Below, piece after piece: positions 42,619 through 50,038 of a DNA stretch of 64,000 nt. The stretch's first letter is position 1. Each line of letters starts with the position of its first letter. The stretch spans positions 744,001-808,000 of the forward strand of contig JACHMT010000002.1 in assembly GCA_014208095.1 (NCBI GenBank). Direction: 5' to 3'. Made by a program: the position numbers and the translations under genes. Under the pieces are notes generated by a model that worked only from the letters and a program-made list of their open reading frames with translations, was not told the DNA's origin and did no database searches. The DNA comes from Actinospineispora eucalypti (GTDB lineage Bacteria > Actinomycetota > Actinomycetes > Mycobacteriales > Pseudonocardiaceae).

Positions 42619-42921
42619 GTGCCACCCTCCCTCAGCTCGCGGATCGCCCAGCTGGCCCGGCGTGACCGGGTCCTGGCCATCTCGTTCACGGTCCTCATGT
42701 GGGCCGTGCTGATCTTCCTCTGTGTGGTGGCCAGTGCCACCGCGCCCAGCCCGGCCATCACCGTCGTCCTGCTCGCCTCGGCGCTGCTGCTCGGCGCGTT
42801 CAACACCGCCTCGGTGCTGGCCATGCTGCGCAGCTACGCGGCGAACCGGGAGGCGATCTACCGGGATGACGTGCTGCTGGCCGACCGAAGGCGCGAGCTG
42901 CGCGCCCAGGGCCCGTGGTGA
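42619..42921 (+). CDS. small membrane protein, two helices
   Basis: 100 residues with two hydrophobic helices (VLAISFTVLMWAVLIFLCVV; AITVVLLASALLLGAFNTA) and a charged C-terminus (YRDDVLLADRRRELRAQ). No family recognised. The GTG at 42619 is preferred for its GGAGG at 42609-42613; an ATG at 42574 is possible. It opens a rightward run of small membrane proteins before the APC permease and may be an accessory of that transporter. Confidence 0.65.
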   Translation: MPPSLSSRIAQLARRDRVLAISFTVLMWAVLIFLCVVASATAPSPAITVVLLASALLLGAFNTASVLAMLRSYAANREAIYRDDVLLADRRRELRAQGPW

Positions 42922-42924
42922 GCC

Positions 42925-43326
42925 GTGTACCAGCCACCGGTGCAGTCCAAGCGCGGCCAGCTGATCGACGCGGTGACCGTGCTCGTACTGATCTTCGCCA
43001 CCCTGTTCGGCACCACCTACCTGGTGCAGGAGGCCGCGTCCGGCGACACCGCCGCCCGCCCGCTGGCCGAGCTGCCGATCAACGACGCCGAGCGGGCGCA
43101 GTACCAGAAGATGATCGACTCGGGCACCGCCGACCTGGCCGCGATCAACGCCTCGGTGGAGTCGCACCAGAACAACGCGGACAAGTACGCGATCGACGTG
43201 TGGGCGCTGCTCGGCACCGCCGCGCTGCTCGCCGCCTACCTCGGCTTCGTCTACCGGGCCTCGTTCCGGGAGTACCGGGAGGTCGTCGAGGAACGGTTCG
43301 GCCCCCGGGAAGGAGCACGGGAATGA
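42925..43326 (+). CDS. small membrane protein with two helices and a periplasmic loop
   Basis: 133 residues: helix at about 14-35 (AVTVLVLIFATLFGTTYLV), an extracytoplasmic loop of about 55 residues, a second helix (VWALLGTAALLAAYLGFVY) and a charged tail. No family recognised. It starts 3 bp after the preceding stop and its own stop overlaps the ATG of an 11-codon ORF (ATGA). Confidence 0.68.
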   Translation: MYQPPVQSKRGQLIDAVTVLVLIFATLFGTTYLVQEAASGDTAARPLAELPINDAERAQYQKMIDSGTADLAAINASVESHQNNADKYAIDVWALLGTAALLAAYLGFVYRASFREYREVVEERFGPREGARE

Positions 43327-43358
43327 GTGCCGAGCCGAGCTTGCGAGGCGAGAAATGA
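43323..43358 (+). CDS. 11-codon micro-ORF linking two membrane-protein genes
   Basis: MSAEPSLRGEK. Both ends overlap the neighbouring genes by 4 bases (ATGA at 43323-43326 and at 43355-43358). It may serve as a translational-coupling bridge rather than a functional peptide. Supported only by position and overlap. Confidence 0.35.
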   Translation: MSAEPSLRGEK

Positions 43359-43504
43359 GCGCCGCGGGTGTGCTGGAACTGATCGCCTGGCTGCTCAGCG
43401 CACTGATCGCCGGGTGGCTGCTGCTGGACATGGTCCGGGTGGGCCGCCGGTACAGCGAGGACCAACTGATCAACGTGGCCGAACCGAGCGAGGAGCCGAA
43501 ATGA
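43355..43504 (+). CDS. 49-residue single-helix membrane protein
   Basis: Starts MSAAGVLELIAWLLSALIAG and continues with one hydrophobic helix to about residue 25, then a charged tail ending VAEPSEEPK. Its stop overlaps the APC permease ATG (ATGA), so it is translationally coupled to the transporter. Probable small transporter subunit; no homologue recognised. Confidence 0.65.
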   Translation: MSAAGVLELIAWLLSALIAGWLLLDMVRVGRRYSEDQLINVAEPSEEPK

Positions 43505-44949
43505 GTACCGACGCTCCCGGCGCCGAGCCGACCGCCGGGCCGGCCACCGAGCAGCGACCGGCGCTGCGCAAGGTGCTCTCCCCCATGCACATCTGGGCAC
43601 TGGGCGTGGGCATCGTGCTGGTCGGCGAGTTCATGGGCTGGAACTTCGCGGTGGAGAAGGGCGGCATGTACGGCGCCCTGATCGCCGCCTGGGTGGTCGG
43701 CCTGCTCTACACCTGCATCGTGATGATCAACTCCGAGATCACCTCGGCGATCCCAGCGGCCGGCGGCCAGTACGCGCAGGCCAAGCACACCATCGGCCCG
43801 CTGATGGCGTTCAACGTGGGCCTCTACCTGACCCTGGCCTACACCATGCTCGAGGCGGCCAACGCCAACGTGCTCAGCTACCTGCTGACCACGCTGGGCA
43901 ACCTGATGGGCAGCGCCGAGGAGCTGTCCCCCTACCCGTTCGCCACGCTGGCCATCCTGGCCCTGGCCTGGCTGAACTACCGGGGCGTGCAGGCCACGCT
44001 GACGCTGAACTTCGTGATCACCGGCCTGGCCTTCGTCACCATCATCGTGCTCTTCCTCGGCGTCCAGGGCTGGCAGCCGGAGGGCCAGCTGCACCTGTCC
44101 GGGCTGATCGGCAGCCTGGACAACGGGCTGCCCTACGGCTGGATGGGCGCGATCGCCGCCTGCCAGTTCGGCATGTGGTTCTACCTGGGCATCGAGGGGA
44201 CCGCGCAGGCCGCCGAGGAGTGCCGCTCGGCACCGCGCTCGATCCCGATCGGCAGCATGGCCGGGATGATGACGCTGATCGTGGCCGCCGGGCTGACCTG
44301 GTACGTGTGCGCCGCGCTGCTGCCCTGGCACTACCTCGGAACCGCGATCACCCCGCTGTTCGACGCGGCCCGGGTCAGCGGCAGCGGGCTGCTGGTGGTG
44401 TTGCTGCTGATCGGTACGCTGTTCGCCACCCTCGCCTCGGCCAACGGCTGCATCAACGACGCCTCCCGGGCCTGGTTCTCCATGGGCCGGGACCGCTACC
44501 TGCCGGAGTGGTTCGGCGCGGTGCATCCCCGCTACCACACGCCGTTCCGGTCCATCGTGTTCCTGGTCCCGGTGGCGATCGCGTTCGCGCTGCTGCCGGT
44601 GCTGCTGAACAAGCCGACGCTGCTCGCCACGGTGATCACCTTCTCGATCCTGTCCGGGCTGCTGATGTACAGCTTCATGGGGCCGAACTTCATCCGGTTC
44701 CGCCGCCTCTGGCCGCTCGGGGAGATCGAACGGGGTTACGTGCTGCCGATGCACCCGGCGCCGGCGGTGGCCCTGATCGCACTGTCCGGGCTGGTCTTCT
44801 TCGCTACCTTCCTCGGCTACGGGACCGCGCTCTTGTCTATCCTGGCGTTCTACTTCCTCGCCTCGGTGTGGTTCGTCCGGCGGCGCTACCGGTTCGTCCG
44901 CCGGGGCGCTCAGTTCACCGCCGACCTGCCGAGGCCCCGTGGTTACTAA
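43501..44949 (+). CDS. APC superfamily amino acid/amine permease (ethanolamine-permease-like)
   Basis: 482 residues with about twelve helices. MHIWALGVGIVLVGEFMGWN, then INSEITSAIPAAGGQYAQAK and ANGCINDASRAWFSMGRDRY are typical of APC transporters close to ethanolamine permeases. It imports an amine or amino acid by cation symport. Three small membrane ORFs precede it with overlapping stops and starts, and another follows. With the glutamine-synthetase/glutamate-synthase-like operon next door it may import the amine that operon assimilates (inference). Confidence 0.88.
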   Translation: MSTDAPGAEPTAGPATEQRPALRKVLSPMHIWALGVGIVLVGEFMGWNFAVEKGGMYGALIAAWVVGLLYTCIVMINSEITSAIPAAGGQYAQAKHTIGPLMAFNVGLYLTLAYTMLEAANANVLSYLLTTLGNLMGSAEELSPYPFATLAILALAWLNYRGVQATLTLNFVITGLAFVTIIVLFLGVQGWQPEGQLHLSGLIGSLDNGLPYGWMGAIAACQFGMWFYLGIEGTAQAAEECRSAPRSIPIGSMAGMMTLIVAAGLTWYVCAALLPWHYLGTAITPLFDAARVSGSGLLVVLLLIGTLFATLASANGCINDASRAWFSMGRDRYLPEWFGAVHPRYHTPFRSIVFLVPVAIAFALLPVLLNKPTLLATVITFSILSGLLMYSFMGPNFIRFRRLWPLGEIERGYVLPMHPAPAVALIALSGLVFFATFLGYGTALLSILAFYFLASVWFVRRRYRFVRRGAQFTADLPRPRGY

Positions 44950-45238
44950 ACCGTTTGTGGTGCTCGGCGTGGCGATCGTGCTGCCCGGCATGGGGCAGGT
45001 GCTGAACCGTGCGCCGGTGCGCGGGCTGGTGTTCGTCTGCTACATGGTGCTGCTCGGCGTGATCACCTATCACCTGACCACGCCGGAGCACTCCTTCCTC
45101 GGCCGCTACGCCGGCGGGCTGTTCGTCTACGCGATCAGCGTCATGGACGCCTACCGCACCGCGGCGGCCCGGGCGGCGGCCAGATTCAACCCGCTCGCCG
45201 AGCGGTCGGCGGGTTCAGGCAGCGCCGGTCCGAGGTGA
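44939..45238 (+). CDS. small membrane protein following the permease
   Basis: 99 residues. Hydrophobic helices at about 5-20 (FVVLGVAIVLPGMGQVL) and 28-48 (GLVFVCYMVLLGVITYHL), the first with the PGxGQ turn of TM2-like proteins, and a third weak segment. The GTG start lies 11 bp inside the permease end. Function unknown; the last gene of the permease operon. Confidence 0.65.
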   Translation: MVTKPFVVLGVAIVLPGMGQVLNRAPVRGLVFVCYMVLLGVITYHLTTPEHSFLGRYAGGLFVYAISVMDAYRTAAARAAARFNPLAERSAGSGSAGPR

Positions 45239-45523
45239 GACGCGGACTGTCAGGTCCGCGTCCAGTGCATTGGCGATCCTGCTCAGCACGGGCAAGGTTG
45301 GCGTGGTCCCCCCGGCCTCGAAACGCGCCACGGCCGACTGGGTCATGTCCGCGGCAGCCGCCAACTGAGCCTGGCTCCACCCCCGCGCCAGGCGCAACTC
45401 TCTCACTGCGGCCCCCAACTCGAAGGCCAGCCGAGCCGCCTCGTACGCCTCCGCCGCACCCGGCTCCGCCATTCGACGCTCGCGTACGCCCGCCCAAGAC
45501 TCATTGCTCAACAACGTCAACAC
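45215..45523 (-). CDS. XRE family antitoxin (HigA-like)
   Basis: 102 residues. The central HTH is LRLARGWSQAQLAAAADMTQ, continuing SAVARFEAGGTTPTLPVLSR, followed by a short dimerisation tail ending VRVSPRTGAA. It lies downstream of the toxin and overlaps it by 23 bp, the HigB-HigA (toxin-first) order. A GTG at 45523 is used; an ATG at 45472 would give an 85-residue form. Confidence 0.82.
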   Translation of the reverse strand: MLTLLSNESWAGVRERRMAEPGAAEAYEAARLAFELGAAVRELRLARGWSQAQLAAAADMTQSAVARFEAGGTTPTLPVLSRIANALDADLTVRVSPRTGAA

Positions 45524-45863
45524 CCTCCTCCACCGTGTGAACCTCAGCGAGGCATCGGGCGAGCGCCCGTCGTGCCCGATCCACCTCTCGATCTTCTCGC
45601 ATCCGCGACTTCGTGAACACGGTCAGCAATACGATCCGTCGTCCCGTCACGATCCAATACGTGACCCGCACGGCCCGTCGCTCGAGATGAAACCGCAGCT
45701 CTCTGAGTTTTCCATCCAACTGGCGCGTATATGGCTCTCCGAGGGTCGGCCCTCGAGCCGCCAACAGGTCGATATAGAACGCCGCGGTAGCAAAGTGATC
45801 AGTCGGCAGTCCCTCGAGCCACAGACGGACCTCAGGCTCGAGCTCCACCGTACCCCATGTCAT
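45501..45863 (-). CDS. RelE/HigB-like toxin
   Basis: 120 residues. YTRQLDGKLRELRFHLERR, then VRVTYWIVTGRRIVLLTVFT and KSRMREDREVDRARRAL match HigB/Gp49-type ribosome-dependent mRNA interferases; the Lys/Arg-rich C-terminus includes the KxRxRE-like stretch. The ATG lies inside an inverted repeat ATAGC-N6-GCTAT (45862-45877), a likely auto-repressor site. Confidence 0.85.
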   Translation of the reverse strand: MTWGTVELEPEVRLWLEGLPTDHFATAAFYIDLLAARGPTLGEPYTRQLDGKLRELRFHLERRAVRVTYWIVTGRRIVLLTVFTKSRMREDREVDRARRALARCLAEVHTVEEGVDVVEQ

Positions 45864-45877
45864 AGCATCAACGCTAT
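45862..45877. promoter_or_regulatory. inverted repeat ATAGC-N6-GCTAT at the toxin start
   Basis: 5-bp arms with a 6-bp centre overlapping the toxin ATG. On the minus strand TATAGC can serve as a -10 about nine bases before the start. Probable HigA operator. Confidence 0.5.
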
Positions 45878-45942
45878 ACCGGCAGTTCAGCCGACAACTG
45901 GGTGCCCCATTGCCGAATCAGGGAGATTGTAGACAGAATCCG

Positions 45943-45975
45943 TTGACCTGTGTTGTGGGACACAACTAGTGTCCC
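45943..45975 (+). promoter_or_regulatory. promoter and operator of the MFS/cupin operon
   Basis: TTGACC (45943-45948), an 18-bp spacer and TAGTGT (45967-45972), then seven bases to the ATG at 45980. Two inverted repeats overlie it: GTTGTG-GGA-CACAAC in the spacer and GGGACAC-AACTA-GTGTCCC (45957-45975) over the -10. The regulator is unknown. Confidence 0.6.
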
Positions 45976-45979
45976 GATA

Positions 45980-47281
45980 ATGGGGGCAGAGCGGACTGCG
46001 CAGGTACCTGACCAGCAAGAGATTAGGCGCGCGGTAGCGGCTAGCACGGTCGGCACGGTCATTGAGTGGTACGACTTCGCGCTGTACGGCGCGGCGGCCG
46101 CGTTGGTGATCGGAAAGCTGTTCTTCCCGCAGACCAGCTCGCTGGTCGGCGCGCTGGCCGCGTTCGCCACCTTCGCGGTCGGCTTCCTGGCCCGGCCGCT
46201 CGGCGGGTTCATCATCTCGCACATCGGGGACCGGTTCGGCCGCCGGCCGGCGCTGGTGCTGACCATCGTGCTGATGGGTGCGTCCACCGTGCTGATCGGG
46301 CTGCTGCCCACGTATGCGCAGGTCGGGGTGTGGGCACCGGTGCTGCTGGTGCTGCTGCGGCTGCTGCAGGGGTTCGGCGCGGGCGCGGAGCTGGCCGGCG
46401 CGATCACACTGGTCGCCGAGTACACCCCGCGCAACCGCCGCGCCTACTACACCGCCATCCCGAACGCGGCCACCGCCGCCGGGCTGCTGCTGGCCACGCT
46501 CAGCTTCGCGGCGGTCGCCCAGCTGCCCGAGGCCGACCTGCTCTCCTGGGGCTGGCGGATACCGTTCCTGGCCAGTGCACTGATCTTCCTGGTGGCGCTG
46601 TACATCCGGAGCCGGCTGGGTGAGACCCCGGCGTTCCTGGAGGTCGCACGCGAGGAGGCCAAACGCGGCCAGCTCCCGCTCGGCCAGGTGCTGCGCGAAC
46701 GCCGCAAGAGCGTCGCGCTGGGCTTCCTCTCCATCACCGGGCACAACGCCAACGCCTACGTGCTGAACACCTTCGCGCTGTCCTTCATCACCGGCACGCT
46801 GGGCATGTCCAAGACGGTCGGGCTGACCGCCGTGGTACTCGCCGCGATCACCGGAATCGTGGCCGCGCCACTGTTCGGCATGCTGGCGGACCGGGTCGGC
46901 CGGCGGTTTGTGTTCATCTTCGGCGCGGCGTTCGTCGCGGTCATGGCGTTCCCGTTCTTCGGGCTGCTGCAGACCCGGCAGCCGGTGCTGGTCGCCCTGG
47001 CCATGATGGCCGGGTACGGGATCGGCTTCGGCGCCATGTCCGGCGCCCAGGGCGCGTTCCTCTCCGAACTGTTCGCCACCCGGTACCGCTACACCGGGAT
47101 CGCCACCGCGCGGGAGCTGAACGGCATGCTGGTCGCCGGCCCCACCCCCCTGATCGCCACCGCACTGGTCGGCCTCGCCGCGGGTGCCCCGTGGCTGGTG
47201 GCCGGCTACCTGGTGATCGCCGAGCTGATCACCATTGTCGCGGTCTACGCCGCCCGCAACGAGGAGCTGGCCGAGGCATGA
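45980..47281 (+). CDS. MFS transporter, metabolite:H+ symporter (MHS) family
   Basis: 433 residues with twelve helices. STVGTVIEWYDFALYGAAAA, the loop motif GDRFGRRPAL and AEYTPRNRRAYYTA mark the MHS/ProP-KgtP group, which import organic acids or betaines with protons. The following MFS gene overlaps its stop (ATGA). Leaderless start. Substrate not identifiable. Confidence 0.88.
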   Translation: MGAERTAQVPDQQEIRRAVAASTVGTVIEWYDFALYGAAAALVIGKLFFPQTSSLVGALAAFATFAVGFLARPLGGFIISHIGDRFGRRPALVLTIVLMGASTVLIGLLPTYAQVGVWAPVLLVLLRLLQGFGAGAELAGAITLVAEYTPRNRRAYYTAIPNAATAAGLLLATLSFAAVAQLPEADLLSWGWRIPFLASALIFLVALYIRSRLGETPAFLEVAREEAKRGQLPLGQVLRERRKSVALGFLSITGHNANAYVLNTFALSFITGTLGMSKTVGLTAVVLAAITGIVAAPLFGMLADRVGRRFVFIFGAAFVAVMAFPFFGLLQTRQPVLVALAMMAGYGIGFGAMSGAQGAFLSELFATRYRYTGIATARELNGMLVAGPTPLIATALVGLAAGAPWLVAGYLVIAELITIVAVYAARNEELAEA

Positions 47282-48555
47282 CCGAGACCCCCACGCCGGT
47301 GCGCCGGTGGCTGCCCCGCGCGCACCCGATCTCCTGGTGGATGTTGCTGGTCTCCTCGCTGGCCATCCTGATCACCTCGATCGACCGGGCCATCCTGCCC
47401 ACCGTGCTGCCCGGGATCATCGACGAGTTCGGCCTGACCAAGACCGAAGCCGGGTTGCTGGTCTCGCTGTCCTTCGTGGGCACCTTCGTCGGCGCGATCT
47501 TGCTGGGGGTACTCGGCGACGTGTTCGGCCGGGGTCACCACCGGGCGCGCACCTGGGTGGTGACCGTGCTGGTCACCTGCGTGGCCAGCATCGCCACCGC
47601 GTACGCCAGGGGCATCGACGCGCTGCGCGCCTGGCGGGTGGTGATGGGCATCGGCACCGGCGGCATGGAGCCAGTGAACGTGGCGCTGATCGGCGAGTGG
47701 TGGCAGAAGGAGGACCGCGGCTTCGCAGTCGGGGTGCACCACACCGGCTTCCCGATCGGCCAGCTGCTCGGGCCGGTGCTGATCGGCTGGGTGCTGGTGG
47801 CCGGCACCTGGCGGGACGCCTTCCTCTGGCTGCCGCTGATCGCCGTGCCGATCATGATCGCCCAGCTGAAACTGGGCACCCGGGACAACCTGGCCAAGGT
47901 GAACGCCTGGATCGAGCGGAACCGGTTGACCCCGGCCGTGCCGGCGGACGAGGAGCGGCGGTTCACCAACCCGTTCCGCGCGGTGCGCGACGCGCTGGTC
48001 CACCGGAACGTGCAGTGCGGCGTCGGGCTGGCGTTCTGCCTGCTCTGGGCGGAGACCGGGGTGACCGCGTTCCTCACCGTGCAGCTGACCGAACACGCCG
48101 ACTTCTCGCTGGCCGGGGCGGCCGTGGTGTCCGGTGCCTCGGGCATCACCGGCTGGATCGGCCAGGTGGTGTGGGGCACGCTGTCGGACCACCTAGGCCG
48201 GAAGTTCTCCCTGTCCATCATCTGCGTCGGCTGGACCGCCACCGTGCTGGCGATGATCTTCATCTCCGGGCCGGTCTCCGCCTGGCTGGTGCTGCTGGCC
48301 TGGGGGATCTTCCGCAACTCGCCGTTCCCGGTGGCCTACGCTCTGGTCGTGGACTCCACCCCTCGAGCGGCGTCGTCGGGGATGGGCCTGGTGATCGGCC
48401 TCGCGCTCGGCGTCTCCGGGGCCATCGTGCCGGCGGTCAGTGGCTGGATCATCGACCACCACGGTTTCACCTGGGACTACCTGATGCTGGCCGCCGCGTG
48501 CCTGGTCGCGCTGGTGCCGGTGGCGCTCATGCGCGAAACGGTCACCCGCCGGTGA
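47278..48555 (+). CDS. MFS transporter
   Basis: 425 residues, twelve helices. SSLAILITSIDRAILPTVLP and GLTKTEAGLLVSLSFVGTF near the N-terminus resemble anion:cation-symporter-like MFS proteins; the second half contains SDHLGRKFSLS. It overlaps the upstream MHS transporter (ATGA) and the cupin downstream (GTGA). Two transporters in one operon may take up related carboxylates, or one may be an exporter. Confidence 0.85.
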   Translation: MTETPTPVRRWLPRAHPISWWMLLVSSLAILITSIDRAILPTVLPGIIDEFGLTKTEAGLLVSLSFVGTFVGAILLGVLGDVFGRGHHRARTWVVTVLVTCVASIATAYARGIDALRAWRVVMGIGTGGMEPVNVALIGEWWQKEDRGFAVGVHHTGFPIGQLLGPVLIGWVLVAGTWRDAFLWLPLIAVPIMIAQLKLGTRDNLAKVNAWIERNRLTPAVPADEERRFTNPFRAVRDALVHRNVQCGVGLAFCLLWAETGVTAFLTVQLTEHADFSLAGAAVVSGASGITGWIGQVVWGTLSDHLGRKFSLSIICVGWTATVLAMIFISGPVSAWLVLLAWGIFRNSPFPVAYALVVDSTPRAASSGMGLVIGLALGVSGAIVPAVSGWIIDHHGFTWDYLMLAAACLVALVPVALMRETVTRR

Positions 48556-48989
48556 GTGAAAGCCCGGAGCTGGCCGAGCGCCACGACCTGGCCCGGCATC
48601 CCGAGGGCGGCTGGTACCGGCGCACCTGGACCTCCCCGGAAACGGTCCGCCTGGTCGGTCCGGACGGCTCGGTCAGGGTGCGCCCGACCGCCACGTTGAT
48701 CCTGTTCTGCCTGCCGCCCGGGGAGTGCTCCGCCTGGCACACCGTGGCCTCGGACGAGGTGTGGATCTGGAACGGTGCCGGCCCGGTCACCCTTCAGCTG
48801 GGCGGTCGGGGCGATCGCCCGGTGGACGGCCAGCGGGTCGTGCTGGACGCGGCGGCGCCGCAGGCCGTGGTGCCGGCCGGGACCTGGCAGCGCACGCTGC
48901 CCGCCGACACCACCGGCCTGGTCAGCTGCCTGGTCTCCCCCGGGTTCGACTTCGCCGATTTCCGGCTGGCGGACGAGAGCCGAGGGTAG
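48552..48989 (+). CDS. cupin family protein (DUF985-like)
   Basis: 145 residues. HPEGGWYRRTWTSPETV, ATLILFCLPPGECSAWHTVA and SDEVWIWNGAGPVTLQLGG follow the cupin_5/DUF985 pattern, whose function is unknown. It probably binds a small molecule with its WHTV...DEVW motif. GTG start overlaps the MFS stop. It ends directly against the convergent zinc-ribbon gene. Confidence 0.82.
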   Translation: MSESPELAERHDLARHPEGGWYRRTWTSPETVRLVGPDGSVRVRPTATLILFCLPPGECSAWHTVASDEVWIWNGAGPVTLQLGGRGDRPVDGQRVVLDAAAPQAVVPAGTWQRTLPADTTGLVSCLVSPGFDFADFRLADESRG

Positions 48990-49316
48990 TCAGCCGCGGC
49001 GGCGAGCCCGCTCGGCGGCGGCCAACACCAGTTTGATCTCTTCGTACACCCGGAGCGGCTTCGCCGCCGTGCTGCGCGGCAACCCGGCGGAGAACGCCAC
49101 CGGGTGCCGGCGCAGCCGGCGGACCAGCCGGCGCGGTTTGCTGCGGATCCGGCCGGCCAGGTCGGCGACGTACCGGCGGCGCACGTCCAGGTCGATGCTC
49201 CGACCACACACCGTGCAGCCGCTGGACACCAGCAACCGGCCGGCGTAGCGCAGCTCGTGCTCGGTCGGCCTGCCACAGTGCGGGCAGTCCAGCATCGCCG
49301 GGACCGGCTCGGTCAC
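48990..49316 (-). CDS. zinc-ribbon protein of unknown function
   Basis: 108 residues. An N-terminal zinc ribbon (MLDCPHCGRPTEHEL; SSGCTVCGRSIDLD) is followed by a very basic tail (KPRRLVRRLRRHP) and an Ala/Glu/Arg-rich helix. Possibly nucleic-acid binding. The GTG overlaps the stop of the IspD-like gene (GTGA), making it the last gene of the long leftward operon. No family recognised. Confidence 0.65.
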   Translation of the reverse strand: MTEPVPAMLDCPHCGRPTEHELRYAGRLLVSSGCTVCGRSIDLDVRRRYVADLAGRIRSKPRRLVRRLRRHPVAFSAGLPRSTAAKPLRVYEEIKLVLAAAERARRRG

Positions 49317-50038
49317 CTGCCACCTCCCCCGGCGTCGGCGATCACCCGTTCCGCGACCACCAGGTCGTGCGGGTAGGTGATCTTGATGTTGTGCGGCTCG
49401 CCGACGATCCACCGGGTGGTCAGGTCGGTGAACCGCTGCACGCAGGACTCGGTGTCGGTGCCGTCGAACCGGACCCGGGCCGCCTCCTCGTACGCGGCCA
49501 GCAGCGGCGCGGCATGGAAGGCCTGGGGGGTCTGCACCGCGACCAGCCCGTCGGGCGCGGCGCCGTCCAGCCAGCCGCCGTCCGAGGAGACCTGGACCAG
49601 GTCGTCCTTGGGCAGGCCGGGGATCGCGCCGCCGGCGTCCCGCGCGGCCCGGATGATCCGGTTGGCCAGGGTCCGGCTCATCAGCGGGCGGGCGCCGTCG
49701 TGGATGAGCACCACGTCCACCTCTCGGCCGTGGATCCGCTCGGCCAGGTGGCGCAGCCCGCACAGCTCGGACTCCTGACGGGTGGCCCCGCCGTACACCA
49801 GTTCCACCCCGGGGCGCTCGATCTCCCGGTCCAGTACCCAGTCCACCCGCTTGCGGTCCTCCGGGCGAACGATCAGTACCACCGGCCCGACGTCCGGGAT
49901 GGCCATCAGCGTGTTGACCGACCAGGAGATCACCGAACGGCCGGCCAGCGGCACGTAGACCTTGTTGTGCCCGGCGCCGAACCGGGTGCCGCCGCCACTG
50001 GCCAGGACGATCCCGGCCACCGTGCCCCGGCGCGCCAT
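49313..50038 (-). CDS. IspD/TarI-like cytidylyltransferase
   Basis: 241 residues of the IspD-like nucleotidyltransferase family. LASGGGTRFGAGHNK, VLIHDGARPL, VQTPQAF, GTDTESCV and EPHNIKITYPHDL are seen, including the CTP-binding Gly/Arg loop and the Asp and Lys of the active site. The Arg conserved a few residues before TPQ in most IspD (contacting the 4-phosphate of methylerythritol phosphate) is not found by eye. TarI (ribitol 5-phosphate) is the alternative relative. Encoded with PTS and dehydrogenase-complex genes, so it probably activates a polyol phosphate other than the isoprenoid intermediate. Confidence 0.8.
   Translation of the reverse strand: MARRGTVAGIVLASGGGTRFGAGHNKVYVPLAGRSVISWSVNTLMAIPDVGPVVLIVRPEDRKRVDWVLDREIERPGVELVYGGATRQESELCGLRHLAERIHGREVDVVLIHDGARPLMSRTLANRIIRAARDAGGAIPGLPKDDLVQVSSDGGWLDGAAPDGLVAVQTPQAFHAAPLLAAYEEAARVRFDGTDTESCVQRFTDLTTRWIVGEPHNIKITYPHDLVVAERVIADAGGGGR

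Noticed and set aside
45504..45932. Plus-strand frame opposite the toxin gene
   Set aside because: The toxin-antitoxin pair on the minus strand explains the region fully.
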